A DNA stretch of 64,000 bases from Arion vulgaris (GCA_020796225.1 CM036753.1:6629001-6693000); one strand, 5' to 3'. Shown: positions 10,968 through 23,140, counted from the stretch's first letter. Notes: generated by a model from the letters alone, not told the origin. Program-made: numbers and translations.

Positions 10968-11170
10968 CACCGTTCCAGAAGCACTTGAGCTTTCAGCTGT
11001 TCGGCTCGGTGCCATGGACATCGTAACCCTTCGGTTCGGTGCCACGAACACCGTAAATCTGGAGAACCTGCGGCTTTTCTGCCAACCCGCGGAATTGAAC
11101 CGCACTCACATGGGGCTTTTCCCCGTCGTTCAACGCGCTATGAACACGCTGGACAGGCGGGCAAATGTAT
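10968..11170 (-). mobile_element. S6 tRNA-derived SINE
   Basis: Reverse complement of the S6 copies at 29892-30093 and 41877-42083: GCCCGCCTGTCCAGCGTGTT head, a B-box-like GGTTCAATTCC region (here GCGGTTCAATTCC), and a GCTCAAGTGCTTCTGGA 3' end with a short A run. The 89-codon plus-strand frame over it is an artefact. Confidence 0.75.
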
Positions 11171-11494
11171 TGTATAACATTAAAGCTTTAATTAGCTTAA
11201 AATCTTTGTTAATAGAAGTAAGATGAGTCTATGTCAGGGAGTCCCAGAGAATGACATAACTAATGTGATATTACTGGAGACAATCAGACATATTGTTTGA
11301 CACAACAATGTTAAATAAACTGGAGTTAGTTAACAGACGCGATGTCAGTGCACTCCGGACAGACCTACAGCTGCTCAGTACGAACAGGTAAGTAAAGTAA
11401 AGAATCCGTTTTCAGAGCATTGGGTATTTTTGGGAATACGGTGTTGGACTCGTATTCTTATTTTACCAACAGCACACGATGCGATGATGTAGTC
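11171..11494. other. Unassigned sequence
   Basis: No feature recognised. Confidence 0.35.
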
Positions 11495-11644
11495 AACATC
11501 ACATTTATAATAATAATAATTACTCTCGTACCGTTATACGTTACATAGGGCCTGCAAGTAATTTCTCCATACCGCTCTATCCTGGGAAACTCGCGCAATC
11601 TCCTCCATGAAACTGAGACCGATATTTCCTGAACATCACATTTA
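11495..11644 (-). mobile_element. LINE-D 3' end with 13-bp target duplication
   Basis: The element is 11508-11631: a (TAA)n tail on the plus strand, then the reverse complement of the LINE-D C-terminal coding end (compare 49530-49802). AACATCACATTTA flanks it exactly at 11495-11507 and 11632-11644. Only about 124 bp of the 3' end was inserted, a very short 5'-truncated copy. Confidence 0.88.
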
Positions 11645-11929
11645 GCTTCATGTATTTCTTTGCTACGTAACTGAGGCTGGATTGACATGTAAGCCGGCTG
11701 TGAACAGGGCAAAATTCTCACTCCAGCTGAAGATTTCGAACCAGGAACTGGTCTGCGAAGCAAGTACAATATTCAATGTATTGAATTTCTCTCAGTCTAA
11801 ACATCAGATAAAAAATATACATTTTTACACAATATACATTAAAAAAAAACCTCCAGTAGTTTGTATGTTATACACACTTCCCACATGTTTTCTCATGAAT
11901 TATTGATGACTCAAACAACATTCGATACC

Positions 11930-12076
11930 GTCCTGTAGGCAGAAATGACACACCACCTGCCGAGAGTGTTGCGCAAAGCATGAGCTACATAACTCCAGCA
12001 ACTGTTCTAGGGATCTCATGAAAAAATTGCACATGTGACTCGGCCGGATCGACCAAGTCTTAAAACTGTCTGGAAC
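11930..12076 (-). mobile_element. S5 SINE fragment at the edge of the 63-bp satellite
   Basis: The reverse complement carries the S5 body (GCTTTGCGCAACACTCTCGG; compare GCTTTGTGCAATACTC at 17132). Its tRNA-head end points into the satellite that starts at 12077. Confidence 0.6.
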
Positions 12077-14622
12077 CGAGGAATCATGGACAAATTAATA
12101 TTGGACAAGTCTTAACAACTTCGCCATTGTGAACCCCGAGTGATGATCATGGACAAATTAATATTGGACAAGTCTTAACAACTTCGTCATTGTGAACCCC
12201 GAGTGATGATCATGGACAAATTAATATTGGACAAGTCTTAATAACTTCGCCATTGTGAACCCCGAGTGATGATCATGGACAAATTAATATTGGACAAGTC
12301 TTAATAACTTCGTCATTGTGAACCCCGAGTGATGATCATGGACAAATTAATATTGGACAAGTCTTAATAACTTCGCCATTGTGAACCCCGAGTGATGATC
12401 ATGGACAAATTAATATTGGACAAGTCTTAATAACTTCGCCATTGTGAACCCCGAGTGATGATCATGGACAAATTAATATTGGACAAGTCTTAATAACTTC
12501 GTCATTGTGAACCCCGAGTGATGATCATGGACAAATTAATATTGGACAAGTCTTAATAACTTCGCCATTGTGAACCCCGAGTGATGATCATGGACAAATT
12601 AATATTGGACAAGTCTTAATAACTTCGCCATTGTGAACCCCGAGTGATGATCATGGACAAATTAATATTGGACAAGTCTTAATAACTTCGCCATTGTGAA
12701 CCCCGAGTGATGATCATGGACAAATTAATATTGGACAAGTCTTAATAACTTCGCATTGTGAACCCGAGTGATGATCATGGACAAATTAATATTGGACAAG
12801 TCTTAACTAACTTCGCATTGTGAACCCGAGTGATGATCATGGACAAATTAATATTGGACAAGTCTTAATAACTTCGCCATTGTGAACCCCGAGTGATGAT
12901 CATGGACAAATTAATATTGGACAAGTCTTAATAACTTCGTCATTGTGAACCCCGAGTGATGATCATGGACAAATTAATATTGGACAAGTCTTAATAACTT
13001 CGTCATTGTGAACCCCGAGTGATGATCATGGACAAATTAATATTGGACAAGTCTTAATAACTTCGTCATTGTGAACCCCGAGTGATGATCATGGACAAAT
13101 TAATATTGGACAAGTCTTAATAACTTCGTCATTGTGAACCCCGAGTGATGATCATGGAAAATTAATATTGACAAGTCTTAATAACTTCGTCATTGTGAAC
13201 CCCTGAGGATTGATCATGGACAAATTAATATTGGACAAGTCTTAATAATCTCGTCATTGTGAACCCCGAGTGATGATCATGGACAAATTAATATTGGACA
13301 AGTCTTAATAACTTCGTCATTGTGAACCCCGAGTGATGATCATGGACAAATTAATATTGGACAAGTCTTAATAACTTCGTCATTGTGAACCCCGAGTGAT
13401 GATCATGGAAAAATTAATATTGGACAAGTCTTAACAACTTCGTCATTGTGAACCCCGAGTGATGATCATGGACAAATTAATATTGGACAAGTCTTAATAA
13501 CTTCGCCATTGTGAACCCCGAGTGATGATCATGGACAAATTAATATTGGACAAGTCTTAATAACTTCGTCATTGTGAACCCCGAGTGATGATCATGGACA
13601 AATTAATATTGGACAAGTCTTAACAACTTCGCCATTGTGAACCCCGAGTGATGATCATGGACAAATTAATATTGGACAAGTCTTAATAACTTCGCCATTG
13701 TGAACCCCGAGTGATGATCATGGACAAATTAATATTGGACAAGTCTTAATAACTTCGTCATTGTGAACCCCGAGTGATGATCATGGACAAATTAATATTG
13801 GACAAGTCTTAATAACTTCGCCATTGTGAACCCCGAGTGATGATCATGGACAAATTAATATTGGACAAGTCTTAATAACTTCGTCATTGTGAACCCCGAG
13901 TGATGATCATGGACAAATTAATATTGGACAAGTCTTAACAACTTCGCCATTGTGAACCCCGAGTGATGATCATGGACAAATTAATATTGGACAAGTCTTA
14001 ACAACTTCGCCATTGTGAACCCCGAGTGATGATCATGGACAAATTAATATTGGACAAGTCTTAACAACTTCGCCATTGTGAACCCCGAGTGATGATCATG
14101 GACAAATTAATATTGGACAAGTCTTAATAACTTCGTCATTGTGAACCCCGAGTGATGATCATGGACAAATTAATATTGGACAAGTCTTAATAACTTCGCC
14201 ATTGTGAACCCCGAGTGATGATCATGGACAAATTAATATTGGACAAGTCTTAATAACTTCGTCATTGTGAACCCCGAGTGATGATCATGGACAAATTAAT
14301 ATTGGACAAGTCTTAACAACTTCGCCATTGTGAACCCCGAGTGATGATCATGGACAAATTAATATTGGACAAGTCTTAATAACTTCGCCATTGTGAACCC
14401 CGAGTGATGATCATGGACAAATTAATATTGGACAAGTCTTAATAACTTCGTCATTGTGAACCCCGAGTGATGATCATGGACAAATTAATATTGGACAAGT
14501 CTTAATAACTTCGCCATTGTGAACCCCGAGTGATGATCATGGACAAATTAATATTGGACAAGTCTTAACAACTTCGCCATTGTGAACCCCGAGTGATGAT
14601 CATGGACAAATTAATATTGGAT
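12077..14622. repeat. 63-bp satellite, about 40 copies
   Basis: The unit starts ATCATGGACAAATTAATATT and includes GGACAAGTCTTAATAACTTC and a GCCATTGTGAACCCCGAGTG segment. Variants at a few sites (CGCC/CGTC, TTAATAAC/TTAACAAC) are mixed along the array. On the minus strand each unit reads TGGCGAAGTTGTTAAGAC (or a one- or two-base variant), which closely resembles the A-box region of S5 at 20440 (TGGCTAAGTTGTTAAGC). The satellite therefore seems to derive from an S5 tRNA-like head. Units at 12740-12830 and 13150-13260 have extra indels. Confidence 0.95.
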
Positions 14623-16059
14623 AGACGGCAGTATCTAAATTAAATGTTCAAAATAAACGAAATTTGATAGCCATATTCCTAGCTATTCCTCGGAAGTAAA
14701 TTTCTGCGTTGAGAGACAATAGTTAAGACTAATCTGATCAGGATCAAGTCTCATCTTCACATTGAAGGTTAACTTGCAGATATATCTCAAATATTTCTGG
14801 CATCTTAAGTGCGGTACGATCTGACACACAATTGTTTCCCACCTCAACCCCAACGACCCACTAATACTGCTATCTTTCTCATGTCGCCAACCTTTTCTTA
14901 TTGTCTTGTTTTTGGAGTCATGTATAGTGGACGAAATATCCTATTTGTCTAGTTTCAACATGCTCTTTTAATATTTTGCTTTTGAACCCATAATTGTTTC
15001 CAGGACTTTATGTCTCATTCTGTTTCAATGAAATTAAGCTATATGTTCAATTGCGAACGGAAAGGGATATGAATACACTTTTAACCTAAGATTTTGGGAA
15101 GGACCAAATAAAACTGGAAGGACCCAAATAAAACCTGAACGACTTTGGTTTTAAATTTTAAAATGAAGAAAACATTTTTGCATTAACAATAACAGTCATT
15201 ATAGGTATAATTTATCTCTTCTTTTAACCTAACTCATTTTCTCAGGTTGTTTACATTGACAAAGTTTCGACTTTTTATCCTTCTTCTATTAGTATAACAA
15301 TAATGATACATTTTGAAAGTAAACAGGTTACTCTGGTCTATGTTTAACTTAATTATGTTTCAACTGTGGCAAGTGCCGGTAGCTTGACGTAAACACACGC
15401 TGATTGGAAGGTTATCATCCTGTAGGATGCAGCCTGTGGCGTGCTTTCTTACATATTTCTTTCTTCCCCCGTCCGCGCGCTCTCTCTCTCGCTCTCCCTC
15501 CTTCTCCACTCTCTAACACGCACACTTACACACCTACTTACCAGAGTTAAGAAACGTTGAGCGTAATTAATTATCAACGTTCGCTGTCAAAGAGAAGTGC
15601 AAAACGAGCAGCAGGGATTCAATGTCAACGTGATAAGGCCAAAGATAACAACAATGTAGTAACAAAAAGCTTACCACTTTTGGTGTGTTAATGTTTTACA
15701 CTTAGAAGTCGTTTAATAAACAATAGAGTACAAGTACTTCTATCAAACAGCTACTGATATCAGCCAGTGTTAACTGCATTGACAAGGCGCAACAGTACAC
15801 AGTCCATATATTTCTCAACGTATTAGTAAATCGATTGATTCAGTGATTGATAGCATCGTCAACATTGCACTTCCGTGAATAACCATGTATGTTCAGATCT
15901 CTTTCTAACATATAAATATCTCCCCGTAGTGCACGTGCTCGGCAGCACCGCCGAGGGACACCGAAGTAATGTTTAGAATGGTGACAATTCTAGGTATTTT
16001 ATTTAAATTAACGATTTTTTACCACGGTAACAGCTTTCCGGCCTACTCATATAGATTTT
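14623..16059. other. Unassigned sequence, with a pyrimidine run
   Basis: CT-rich microsatellite-like sequence at 15476-15516. Otherwise A+T-rich with no coding signal or repeat family I recognise. Confidence 0.4.
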
Positions 16060-16170
16060 ACACTGCCACGGACTCTTTTACGTAATCATCTTGAACTCGG
16101 GACATCCAATTTATCGTCCATCTCCGATTAGACTAAGAACTCGATGTCACCTAGACTGAGATCAGGAATA
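16060..16170 (-). mobile_element. S2 SINE internal fragment
   Basis: The reverse complement gives CTGATCTCAGTCTAGGTGAC, then AATCGGAGATGGACGATAAA and ACGTAAAAGAGTCCGTGGCA, matching S2 at 45160-45260. Both ends are missing. Confidence 0.65.
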
Positions 16171-17009
16171 ACTTGATAAATAGAGTTGATCGCTTCACAC
16201 AGGAAACGAACCAAGTACAGGGTGTTCAAGATAATTGCAGCCCAATTGACAAATCGAAATTTGCCAGGTAACCTATCGCGTTGTGTTTATTTACTATTTA
16301 AACCGGTTCTGACTAGTTCGTCCTACGTCACATTTGTTCATCGCCCCTTCCCGCACTACAATTACACACCATCACACAACCTTGACCTATACTACGTCAT
16401 AACTGAACCTTCCCATTTCCATACATATATGCCAGATTAGCTCCATTCATAGGCTGCTTTTAAGTTGAACACCATGTACTTCTCAAGCGAGAAACGCACC
16501 GCAACAGAGACAATAACAGTCTTAGTAACAAAAAGCGGACTGTCTATTCAAGCAAGAAGCTAGCACCGCCCACAGAGACCTCCTGATTGTCTATTCAACT
16601 AATATAACTAATATAAATAATATATATATATACGTGTTTGTGTGTGTGTGATTGTATACATGTGTATGTATATATCTCAGCGCACACACAGAGGATATAT
16701 CCGTTTCCGTTTGACACATAATGCTTCCACAAAGGGTTTCCATTTTGTGCCGTTCCGTCGCATTTCTATTAATTATTTCTCATGTCAGTTCACGATCGTT
16801 CACCTCTCTTTCCACTGTTCTTGTCCTTGTTACTTTTGGACGTTCAACCATCTCTTCCCATCCGCTGTCCATTGAAGAGTTGTCCTAGCAAGTGCACTTA
16901 CTGGCATACGACACACGACCAATCAATCCATCTCCATCTTCGTCTTTTAATGATGGTCTCAAATGATGTACAGTTTTTTTCTTTTTAAAGGCTGTTTTCT
17001 ATTATCGTA
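16171..17009. other. Unassigned sequence with (TA)n/(TG)n
   Basis: Short TA and TG runs at 16618-16672. Frames of 60-84 codons show no recognisable domain. Confidence 0.35.
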
Positions 17010-17240
17010 TAGGTCTCTGTGGCTGAGTGGTTAAGACCTTTGCCTTGCGAGACGAAGGTCGTGGGTTCGAGTCCTTCAGCAGTTTTTCCCAGAGACCCCT
17101 AGGAGTGTTACCAAAGCTACGAAGTTCGTGCTTTGTGCAATACTCTAGGCAGGTGGCGTGCCATTTCTGCGGAGGGGGACTGAGCCATATGGGGTAAAAC
17201 CCGGTGCAATGAAGTCAAACCTTCGGCTTTTAAACCCTTT
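17010..17240 (+). mobile_element. S5 tRNA-derived SINE, well-preserved head
   Basis: 17012-17095 is strikingly tRNA-like: GGTCTCTGTGGCTGAGTGGT (A-box TGGCTGAGTGG) and GTGGGTTCGAGTCC (B-box), with GGTCTCTG re-appearing as the complement CAGAGACC downstream. The head type is Ser/Leu-like, but the T-stem is imperfect and the element runs on into the S5 body (GTTCGTGCTTTGTGCAATAC, GTGCAATGAAGTCAA). I call it a SINE head, not a working tRNA gene. Other copies are at 11.9, 20.2, 34.8 and 38.5 kb. Confidence 0.8.
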
Positions 17241-17719
17241 TTATGACAAAACATTTTGCAGGATTCCTAATAAACATTTATTTAGGGATGTCCCCAACTT
17301 ATGTCTGATCTTGTGTGTCAGCACTCACTACTATAGAATTACACTTCTGTGACACTGTTTCCATATATTTTAAGTTTTGTTTTCAGCTTTAATCCTTTGG
17401 CTTTCTAGATTTTGTTGAGAATAGATATATATAAAATCAAATAGCTTGTCCTGAGCGGAACTTTGTCATTCTAACAGTCCTTCGGAAATTTGCTCTCTCA
17501 TATGCCAGATGTACCGCCTCTGCACACGTTATGCTCAAATCGCCAGTTAAACTCCAAATCTCTCTTCTCCCGTGTTCTTCCTCTTCTCCTCTTTGCCGGG
17601 ATGTCTCCTTTCATAATGCTCTCCTCCAACCCTTCGTGTTCAAATTACTTCAATTTTGTCATTCTTATTTGAAGCATAAGCCAGATTTATTTGATATTAT
17701 ATTATTTGTATGACAAATG
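17241..17719. other. Unassigned sequence
   Basis: No recognised feature. Several overlapping 60-codon frames are chance ORFs. Confidence 0.35.
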
Positions 17720-18290
17720 ACGTGAATGCTATAAAAGAAATTAAAAGAAGGATGAGCATTGCTTTGCAAAACTAAAAGATCTACCTAACCTATGGAAGAG
17801 TACTGACATAAGAACAAAAATCAAGTGTTTAAGAGCCTGCTTTTTCCCTTGGTAACATACAGTTGTGAGACATGGACCATTGACAAAGCGGCGGGGAAGA
17901 TCATTAATGCCTTTGAATGCAAATGCTACAGAAGATTACTTAGAATATCATATACAGAGAAAAGAACAAATGTTTCTGTTCTGCAACTGCTTGATATCTT
18001 AAAGAGAGTTGGCTATTAAAGAGCATAACATCAACCGCAATTAAATACTTCGGACACATACAACGACATGAGTGCATAGAGAAGATAATATTGGAGGGAA
18101 TGGTGCCTGGAAGAAGAATGGGAAGACCTAGAAGACGATGGGTGCGAGATGTCATTGACGATCTGAGACTGACTGATGCTGACGCCGGTCAACTTGCACA
18201 GAATAGTTTTTCAGGACTGCTGTCATTGGAACCAAGCTCCGGAAGGGACAAGCTACTTGATGATGATGATTATTTGTATATTATTATATA
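17720..18290 (+). pseudogene. LINE-F ORF2 C-terminal region
   Basis: Frames in order read LVTYSCETWTID, INAFECKCYRRLLRISYTEK and MVPGRRMGRPRRRWVRDVID, the conserved region after the RT catalytic core in animal non-LTR retrotransposons (ExW, CYRRxLRI, GRPRxRW). A stop after RVGY (18019) and frame changes break it. It ends LLSLEPSSGRDKL followed by a (GAT)n tail near 18260. The minus-strand relative at 28031-28433 has intact target duplications. Confidence 0.85.
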
Positions 18291-19109
18291 GATCTACCAT
18301 GTAGACTGGAGTAGGCAACCATGGACTACATGATCTAACAAATCTAAAACATGCAGAAATCTTCAACTCAAAACTAACCAAACTGCTGACGATATATTCT
18401 AAGGAATATTAGTTGGATTTATCCCTTACAATATTGAGAACTAGAATTAGTACTAGTGGCTGTAATGTATACATGAAATTGAGTGAGCAAACCAATTCTC
18501 AGATTGTCTTCAATGTAAACATGAATTTTATGCATAGTACATTTATTACAGTAAGTGCACTCACTACACTAGACAGAGAAGGTTTACTTACAGGAAGGCA
18601 AATATGTTTCATTTCTTGAGAACACATTTCTTTGCCAGTATTTCAAGTCTGGTCAAATATGACCAGAGAATCTACGCCCACTATTGCATTAGCCATTGAT
18701 GGACTCTTACATTCTAGAGTGGAACTTGCCATAACGTTGTCAGAAGAAACTACAATGCACATTTTGTCTTCTGCTATCATCATTCATTACAGAATAGGAT
18801 TTTAGATTTTTTGATATTGTATGATGTATGTTAATCATTTTTGTTCCATCATTCAGTTTCTGTTCGAACGTAGTGGGCGTGAGCCACATTCCTTTCGTTA
18901 GAATTGTCTGCAGTGGGCAGTGTTGTAGAGAATTGTTTGCTGTCATATTTGTCAATTTAGCTATCTTGAATTTGGTGTACAAGTCATTTCTCATTTAGTT
19001 ATGTCCTATTCTGAGAAGTATGACTACCAAGATTTTTCTTTTATTCTATTTTTTTCTCCCTTTCTGACAGTTGGTAATATCCGTCTTTTGTGTGTTTGGT
19101 GTGGGTTCT
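18291..19109. other. Unassigned sequence
   Basis: No coding or repeat signal recognised. Confidence 0.35.
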
Positions 19110-19992
19110 TTTTCACTGCATTAAATTGTAGATATTATCTTCTGATTGTAGTTTTCACTGCATTAAATTGTAGATATTATCTTCTGATTGTAGTTTTCAC
19201 TGCATTAAATTGTAGATATTATCTTCTGATTGTAGTTTTCACTGCATTAAATTGTAGATATTATCTTCTGATTGTAGTTTTCACTGCATTAAATTGTAGA
19301 TATTATCTTCTGATTGTAGTTTTCACTGCATTAAATTGTAGATATCTTCTGATTGTAGTTTTCACTGCATTAAATTGTAGATATTATCTTCTGATTGTAG
19401 TTTTCACTGCATTAAATTGTAGATATTATCTTCTGATTGTAGTTTTCACTGCATTAAATTGCAGATATTATCTTCTGATTGTAGTTTTCACTGCATTAAA
19501 TTGCAGATATTATCTTCTGATTGTAGTTTTCACTGCATTAAATTGTAGATATTATCTTCTGATTGTAGTTTTCACTGCATTAAATTGCAGATATTATCTT
19601 CTGATTGTAGTTTTCACTGCATTAAATTGCAGATGATATTATCTTCTGATTGTAGTTTTCACTGCATTAAATTGCAGATATTATCTTCTGATTGTAGTTT
19701 TCACTGCATTAAATTGTAGATATTATCTTCTGATTGTAGTTTTCACTGCATTAAATTGCAGATATTATCTTCTGATTGTAGTTTTCACTGCATTAAATTG
19801 CAGATATTATCTTCTGATTGTAGTTTTCACTGCATTAAATTGTAGATATTATCTTCTGATTGTAGTTTTCACTGCATTAAATTGCAGATATTATCTTCTG
19901 ATTGTAGTTTTCACTGCATTAAATTGCAGATGATATTATCTTCTGATTGTAGTTTTCACTGCATTAAATTGCAGATATTATCTGATTGTAGT
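19110..19992. repeat. 42-bp tandem repeat, about 20 copies
   Basis: The unit is TTTTCACTGCATTAAATTGT plus AGATATTATCTTCTGATTGTAG. Because 42 is a multiple of three, a 211-codon frame (19001-19636) stays open across it and repeats FTALNCRYYLLIVV. Two units have an extra GAT and one lacks TAT. A GTAGAT/GCAGAT variant alternates along the right half. Confidence 0.95.
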
Positions 19993-20214
19993 TCTAACTT
20001 CATCGTAGCTGATTAAATCAACGTATTACGCACATCTGATCTAAAACAGAACAACTATTTACGTGCATTTTTTGTGACATGTTTTTCAGATTAGTCTAAT
20101 GGGATTCATATGATAAGATTTGTATAACTGTGTCCTGATACTCCACCAACTTGCGGGTATTTAGATTACAACTGATGGTTTCACATTACACATGTTCTAA
20201 AGTGTCTTAAGTCA

Positions 20215-20440
20215 AAGGTTTCATTGCACTGGAATATACCCTATATGGTTCATCCCCTCTCCGCAGAAATTGCAAGACACCTGTCGAGAGTATTGCACAA
20301 AGCACGAACTCTGTAGCTCCTGCAACAATCCTATGGATCTCTGGATAAAATGTACCTGTGAACAGAACAACTGGTGGTCCGGATTAGAATCCATGATGAA
20401 CACAAGACAATTGCTTAACAACTTAGCCACAGAAACCACC
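20215..20440 (-). mobile_element. S5 tRNA-derived SINE
   Basis: The reverse complement begins GTTTCTGTGGCTAAGTTGTT (A-box), has a mutated B-box (GGATTCTAATCC), then CAGAGTTCGTGCTTTGTGCA and ends GTGCAATGAAACC. The 72- and 109-codon frames here are products of the SINE. Confidence 0.75.
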
Positions 20441-20480
20441 TACACATGTTCACTTGTATGTAAGCTCTGGGGTACACTAA

Positions 20481-20634
20481 ACAGAACGTACTACGAAGTA
20501 CAGTATATATGTATATATATATGGATGAAATCTTTCTGTGACCAACATGTACAAACTAAGCAGAACGTACTACGAAGTACAGTATATATATATGGATGAA
20601 ATCTTTCTGTGACCAACATGTACAAACTGGTGCA
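20481..20634. repeat. 79-bp direct duplication
   Basis: CAGAACGTACTACGAAGTAC to GACCAACATGTACAAACT occurs twice, at 20482 and 20561. Copies differ mainly in the length of an internal TA run. Confidence 0.9.
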
Positions 20635-21029
20635 AAATGATTTACATAGGTAAACCTGTCAAGCGAGTTGCTGTTGGTTTCTGTCAACATCTTCAATCTA
20701 TACAACATCCTCTTCGTGAAGGTACAATCATCTCCATGAGGGTATACACCTCTGTAAACATTCACTTCAATATCACAGTTATTTATATATGCGCTGGTCA
20801 TATATTGTTTGAAACATGGCGATTATACTTATTTTGCTACTTACTGGTGTTATTTGTTCAGTTATAATTGCTGTTATGTTTTTTTTAAAAGTTATCTCAA
20901 TACATTTGTTGTCAAGAACTCGTCTATGTTACTTATATTTAACAATACTTGTATCTTGTTCTTGTACTTTGTAAAAAAAACTACCTTATTTCTTTTGTTA
21001 CGGTTTCATATTTGGTACATAGTTTGACT
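20635..21029. other. Unassigned A+T-rich sequence
   Basis: Several 70-80 codon frames, none with recognisable domains. Confidence 0.35.
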
Positions 21030-21457
21030 GCAGTCTTCCCTTGTATCGACACTAGTTTTCTTCTGTCGTTCGATGTCAACGTCCAAGTTTGGCACTGAAA
21101 AGAGCGTCTTGTACAATGCTCTTTTAGTTTTCATGGTGACATGTTGGCATTTTAAAAGGGGTGTCGTTTGTCTACATCCAGTCCCCGATATGTAGACAAC
21201 ACTGACCTGTTACATCTCTTAACTTGTCTTGAAACATAAGGCATCAACGAATTTCCTCCGGTTTAGTTCATTCCAGCTTCTTCTCTTCTCTTTCTTTGCC
21301 ACAATTCGCCTTCCTGTCTCTCCAGGTTTTCCCTACCCTCTGATCATTCCATCCGAATTCTATTTCAGAGCCACATGTGGGTGTCTGGTGTTCTGAATTC
21401 TTAATGTATGTCTCAACCCCTTCTATCTCCTTTAGATTTCTTCGTTGTTGACATGTT
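21030..21457 (-). pseudogene. LINE RT-derived fragments
   Basis: The reverse complement of 21050-21125 aligns by eye with the LINE-G segment at 60380-60440 (CAGTGCCAAAC, TGGACxxTGACATxxAA, GACAGAAGAAAACTAG). The reverse complement of 21220-21350 reads a broken C-terminal frame ending NRRKFVDALCFKT, typical of the last residues of animal LINE ORF2. Probably two separate decayed pieces. Confidence 0.55.
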
Positions 21458-21742
21458 CTAGCTAGGGTTCTTCTTCTTTTTTCGAACGTTCCACATCGAC
21501 CCCTTGTTAAACCACTCTTTGTGATTTTATGTGATCTGAACCTAAGAGAGATTGTACGTTGTGCCAGTTATGCACCTACAAGTAGACCAGCAATCCGATT
21601 TTTACCATGCTTTTTATTTATTAGGGTAGCTTCCTTAGGCTACTACCTAAGTCGCCTCTTACGACATGCTTTGTAGGTAGCAGTGTTACTATTCTTTGCT
21701 CCCCTTACGAGCCCCGGCAACGCACGGGCGCTAGCTAGGGTT
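21458..21742 (-). mobile_element. S4 SINE with perfect 12-bp target duplication
   Basis: The element is 21470-21730. It has a GAA-rich 3' tail (TTCTTCTTCTTTTTT on this strand), then CGAACGTTCCACATCGACC, AGTTATGCACCTACAAGTAG, and ends CCCCGGCAACGCACGGGCG. CTAGCTAGGGTT flanks it exactly at 21458-21469 and 21731-21742. About 261 bp. No clear tRNA boxes, so the origin of its promoter is unknown. Other copies: 32011-32250 (-), 38738-38996 (+), two at 45969-46493, 61992-62376 (+). Confidence 0.88.
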
Positions 21743-21789
21743 AAATGAAAACACATTTTACTGTCATACTCGCAATTGATTTATTTCAG

Positions 21790-22090
21790 TATAATTCACA
21801 TATCTACTATATTATATTATTAAGTTTCCTATATACCGTTATCAGTTACGTTGGGCATGCATGCACTTTCTCCGTACCTTTCTATACTGGGCAACTAGTT
21901 CATTCTCCTCTAAGGAAATGAGTCCGATATTTCACGACTCTCTCAGTAAATTTCGTTTCAGGATTTTCCTAGTGCGTCCTTTCCTTCTTGAACCCTTTGC
22001 CTCGCACTTCAATGCCTACTTTGTGATTCTTTGATCATTTCTTCTCGGAGCATGCCCAACATATTTCCATATTTTCTTTTTTTTATAACA
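21790..22090 (-). pseudogene. LINE-D C-terminal fragment, diverged
   Basis: The reverse complement follows LINE-D at 49530-49802 block by block (ACCGTTAT, GCACTTTCTCC, TGGGCAACT, CTTGAACCCTTTGC, GATCATTTCTTCTC) and extends it upstream towards 22250 with decreasing clarity. Stops and indels throughout. Confidence 0.65.
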
Positions 22091-22261
22091 GCTGTTACTA
22101 GTGTTTGACCAGAGATTTCATCACATCTACTGAATTCGTTTCATTTTATGTTCATTATGTTTCGTAGACATCTATTTCTAAATGCATTCAACTTATTTTC
22201 TATATCTCAAGTTATTTTTCAACTCTCGCTGGCCAATGTTAGGATTGATACACCATTGTAA

Positions 22262-22810
22262 TTTAACTGTAGTGAGAGTGACATTGTGATCTACCCTGAT
22301 GGATCGGTAGTTCGCCATCAAAAGTCCCCTTCTTTGCAAGATCATAAGTGAGAATGATCAAGGAAGCAAGAGATGCATTTAGTAAGACAACAAGTAGTAT
22401 GGCAATGGAAGTACTAGCGGTGACTAAGGCACTAGATTGAAGTGCTAAAAGGGTCAATAATAAACAGAATGACATTCATCTTCGTTCCGAGGCACATGGT
22501 AGTCGATGTCAAAGAAATGAAGTACAGACAGGCTGGCTGTGCCACCATATCGGGTGGGAGGGGGGTGTGGTCAGCCAATAGATAGAGCTGACAATCTGAA
22601 TACCATCATTAAGTGTGGCCGCGAAGAGGACTTTCATCTAAACCAATCCACCTTAACAGCTAGATAGCAAAAGCTTGGATTGAAGATTGGTGTGGCCAGA
22701 AAATATCAGCACAACAGGCGTCTAAGAAGGCGCATCAATCAATATTGAACTGATATGGTTAGTCGTTGGAGGCTGTTTGAAATATTGCCAATGATCTATG
22801 ATCATGTCTG
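22262..22810 (+). pseudogene. LINE-C RNase H and tail, heavily decayed
   Basis: The frame near 22270 reads DIVIYPDGSVVRHQKS, matching VIIYTDGSVIRHVRSS in LINE-C (25104-26110, minus). The position of the RNase H catalytic aspartate in (T/P)DGS is retained, though T is changed to P. Further on, NRMTFIFVP matches the later RNase H strand. Many stops. Confidence 0.7.
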
Positions 22811-22959
22811 GAGTACAATAAAGATATTTCAAACTGAACTGAAATTGAAAATTCGTAATTTAGTTGTAAAACTATAAAACTTGGACTTGCATATTTTATT
22901 CAGACAAGCTCCTGTTGCTTTAACAATTTAGCATAATTAGTATTTTCAAAGGTATATAT

Positions 22960-23140
22960 AATCATAACACAAACATTCAAGAAGAAAATTGAAGCTTTCG
23001 AAACAATGTGTTACAGACAAGTTTTTATAACATCCTGGACAGAGAAAAGAAAAAAAAACAAGCCACCCTACAAGACCTGCACATCGAGGAGCATTGACTC
23101 ATAAATAACATGTCTCGGAAGAATAAATATTGTGACAACT
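22960..23140 (+). pseudogene. LINE RT C-terminal fragment
   Basis: One frame reads KKKIEAFETMCYRQVF then ITSWTEKRK, the FExxCYRxxLxISWTEK segment after the RT core. The downstream CATCGAGGAGCATTGACTCA matches 32350 (CATCGAGGAACAATGGCCCA). The S1 SINE at 23156 interrupts or abuts it. Confidence 0.7.

Noticed and set aside
12077..14622. Possible CRISPR array (regular repeats)
   Set aside because: Units are directly abutting tandem copies with no unique spacers, in a eukaryotic retroelement context.
17012..17095. Functional tRNA gene
   Set aside because: A- and B-boxes are good, but the T-stem is imperfect and the sequence continues into a body shared by four other S5 copies, so it is a SINE head.
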